Assembly (NCBI GenBank): GCA_964445695.1
Contig: CAYULF010000002.1
Span: 62,001-126,000, forward strand
Length of the DNA: 64,000 nt
From: JAUIKM01 sp964445695
Lineage (GTDB): Bacteria; Bacteroidota; Ignavibacteria; Kapaibacteriales; UBA7675
Direction of reading: 5' to 3'
Positions 63,668 through 64,000 of the stretch are shown here, one piece after another. The translations under genes and the position numbers were made by a program. Position 1 is the first letter of the stretch, and each line of letters begins with the position of its first letter. The notes under the pieces were generated by a model. It was not told where the DNA came from. It was given only the letters and a program-made list of their open reading frames with translations, and did no database searches.

Positions 63668-64000
63668 ATGGCGATTCGCATAGCGATTAATGGGTTTGGA
63701 CGTATCGGCCGCCTGGTGTTTCGCCGCATTATGGCGGAGGGACAACGGTTCGAAGTAGTTGGCATCAATGATCTGACCGACGCCGCCACTCTGGCGCATC
63801 TGCTCAAGTACGATTCCGTGCACGGTCGTTTTAACGGCGAAGTCCAGGCAAGCGACAACGCGTTGACCGTTAACGGACAGACAATTCCCATCTCGGCGCA
63901 ACGCGCCATCGCCGACATTCCCTGGCAGAATGTCGACGTGGTGATCGAAGCCACGGGTATTTTCATGAAGCGCGAGCTTGCACATGCTCACATCGACAAC
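63668..64000 (+). CDS. gap: Glyceraldehyde-3-phosphate dehydrogenase, N-terminal part (cut by window edge)
   Basis: The first 111 codons of a gene running off the window, starting at an ATG with GGAGG eight bases upstream. The NAD-binding Rossmann motif IAINGFGRIGRLVFRR, then VGINDLTDAATLAHLLKYDS and VHGRFNGEV, are typical of GapA. VDVVIEATGIF is the next conserved strand. The catalytic cysteine lies beyond the window. It is a glycolytic enzyme, divergent from icd. Confidence 0.95.
   Translation, partial: MAIRIAINGFGRIGRLVFRRIMAEGQRFEVVGINDLTDAATLAHLLKYDSVHGRFNGEVQASDNALTVNGQTIPISAQRAIADIPWQNVDVVIEATGIFMKRELAHAHIDN

Overview
The window looks like chromosomal DNA (GC in the upper 50s % by eye) from a Gram-negative bacterium of the Bacteroidota/Chlorobiota/Calditrichota (FCB) assemblage. 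The reasons are five secreted proteins with C-terminal domains of the type IX secretion (T9SS) type A kind, a PorV/PorQ-like outer-membrane protein, a TonB-dependent receptor with a carboxypeptidase-regulatory-like N-domain, a GWxTD-domain protein, and LPS genes (kdsD, waaF, an LpxL/HtrB-like acyltransferase). The exact phylum cannot be fixed from sequence reading alone.

Layout. 0-6 kb: two T9SS cargo proteins on the minus strand (Asp-box protein, large subtilase). 6.3-9.3 kb: kdsD, waaF and lipid A acyltransferase genes, downstream of a GWxTD protein (9.3-10.8 kb). 10.9-19.4 kb: PorV/PorQ-like protein, a 1347-residue secreted protein and a large TonB-dependent receptor, transcribed receptor first, with hairpins between them. 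19.9-24.3 kb: two divergent Asp-box T9SS cargo genes. 24.7-28 kb: 2OG-Fe(II) oxygenase, SGNH-like membrane-anchored protein and MBOAT acyltransferase. 28.2-38.1 kb: housekeeping metabolism, with gcvP (minus) divergent from metH, a Rossmann protein of unknown role, an RmlC-like cupin and purN (plus). 38.2-41.1 kb: lytic transglycosylase, then an ECF sigma factor overlapping a membrane anti-sigma-like TPR protein.

41.1-46.8 kb is a sparse accessory-looking stretch. It holds three small secreted proteins, two of them clearly paralogous cysteine-rich proteins ending in RCCC, separated by long non-coding leaders. A KamA-family radical SAM gene converges on them. 46.8-54.2 kb: a 1715-residue SBBP-repeat T9SS protein followed by a protein with two OmpA-like domains. 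54.5-57.8 kb: AI-2E family permease, PQQ-sugar-dehydrogenase-like lipoprotein, MscS channel. 57.9-60.4 kb: a VWA-type membrane protein and a coupled small reading frame broken by one TGA. 60.6 kb: tRNA-Pro(CGG) with a strong shared terminator. 60.7-64 kb: solute-binding lipoprotein, NADP isocitrate dehydrogenase, and the start of a glyceraldehyde-3-phosphate dehydrogenase gene cut by the window edge.

The least explained parts are the cysteine-rich protein pair with its surrounding sparse region, the receptor/large secreted protein/PorV-like module, and the TGA-interrupted coupled ORF. No rRNA, CRISPR array, IS element or prophage was seen. Functions are assigned from motifs and family recall; no database search was possible.
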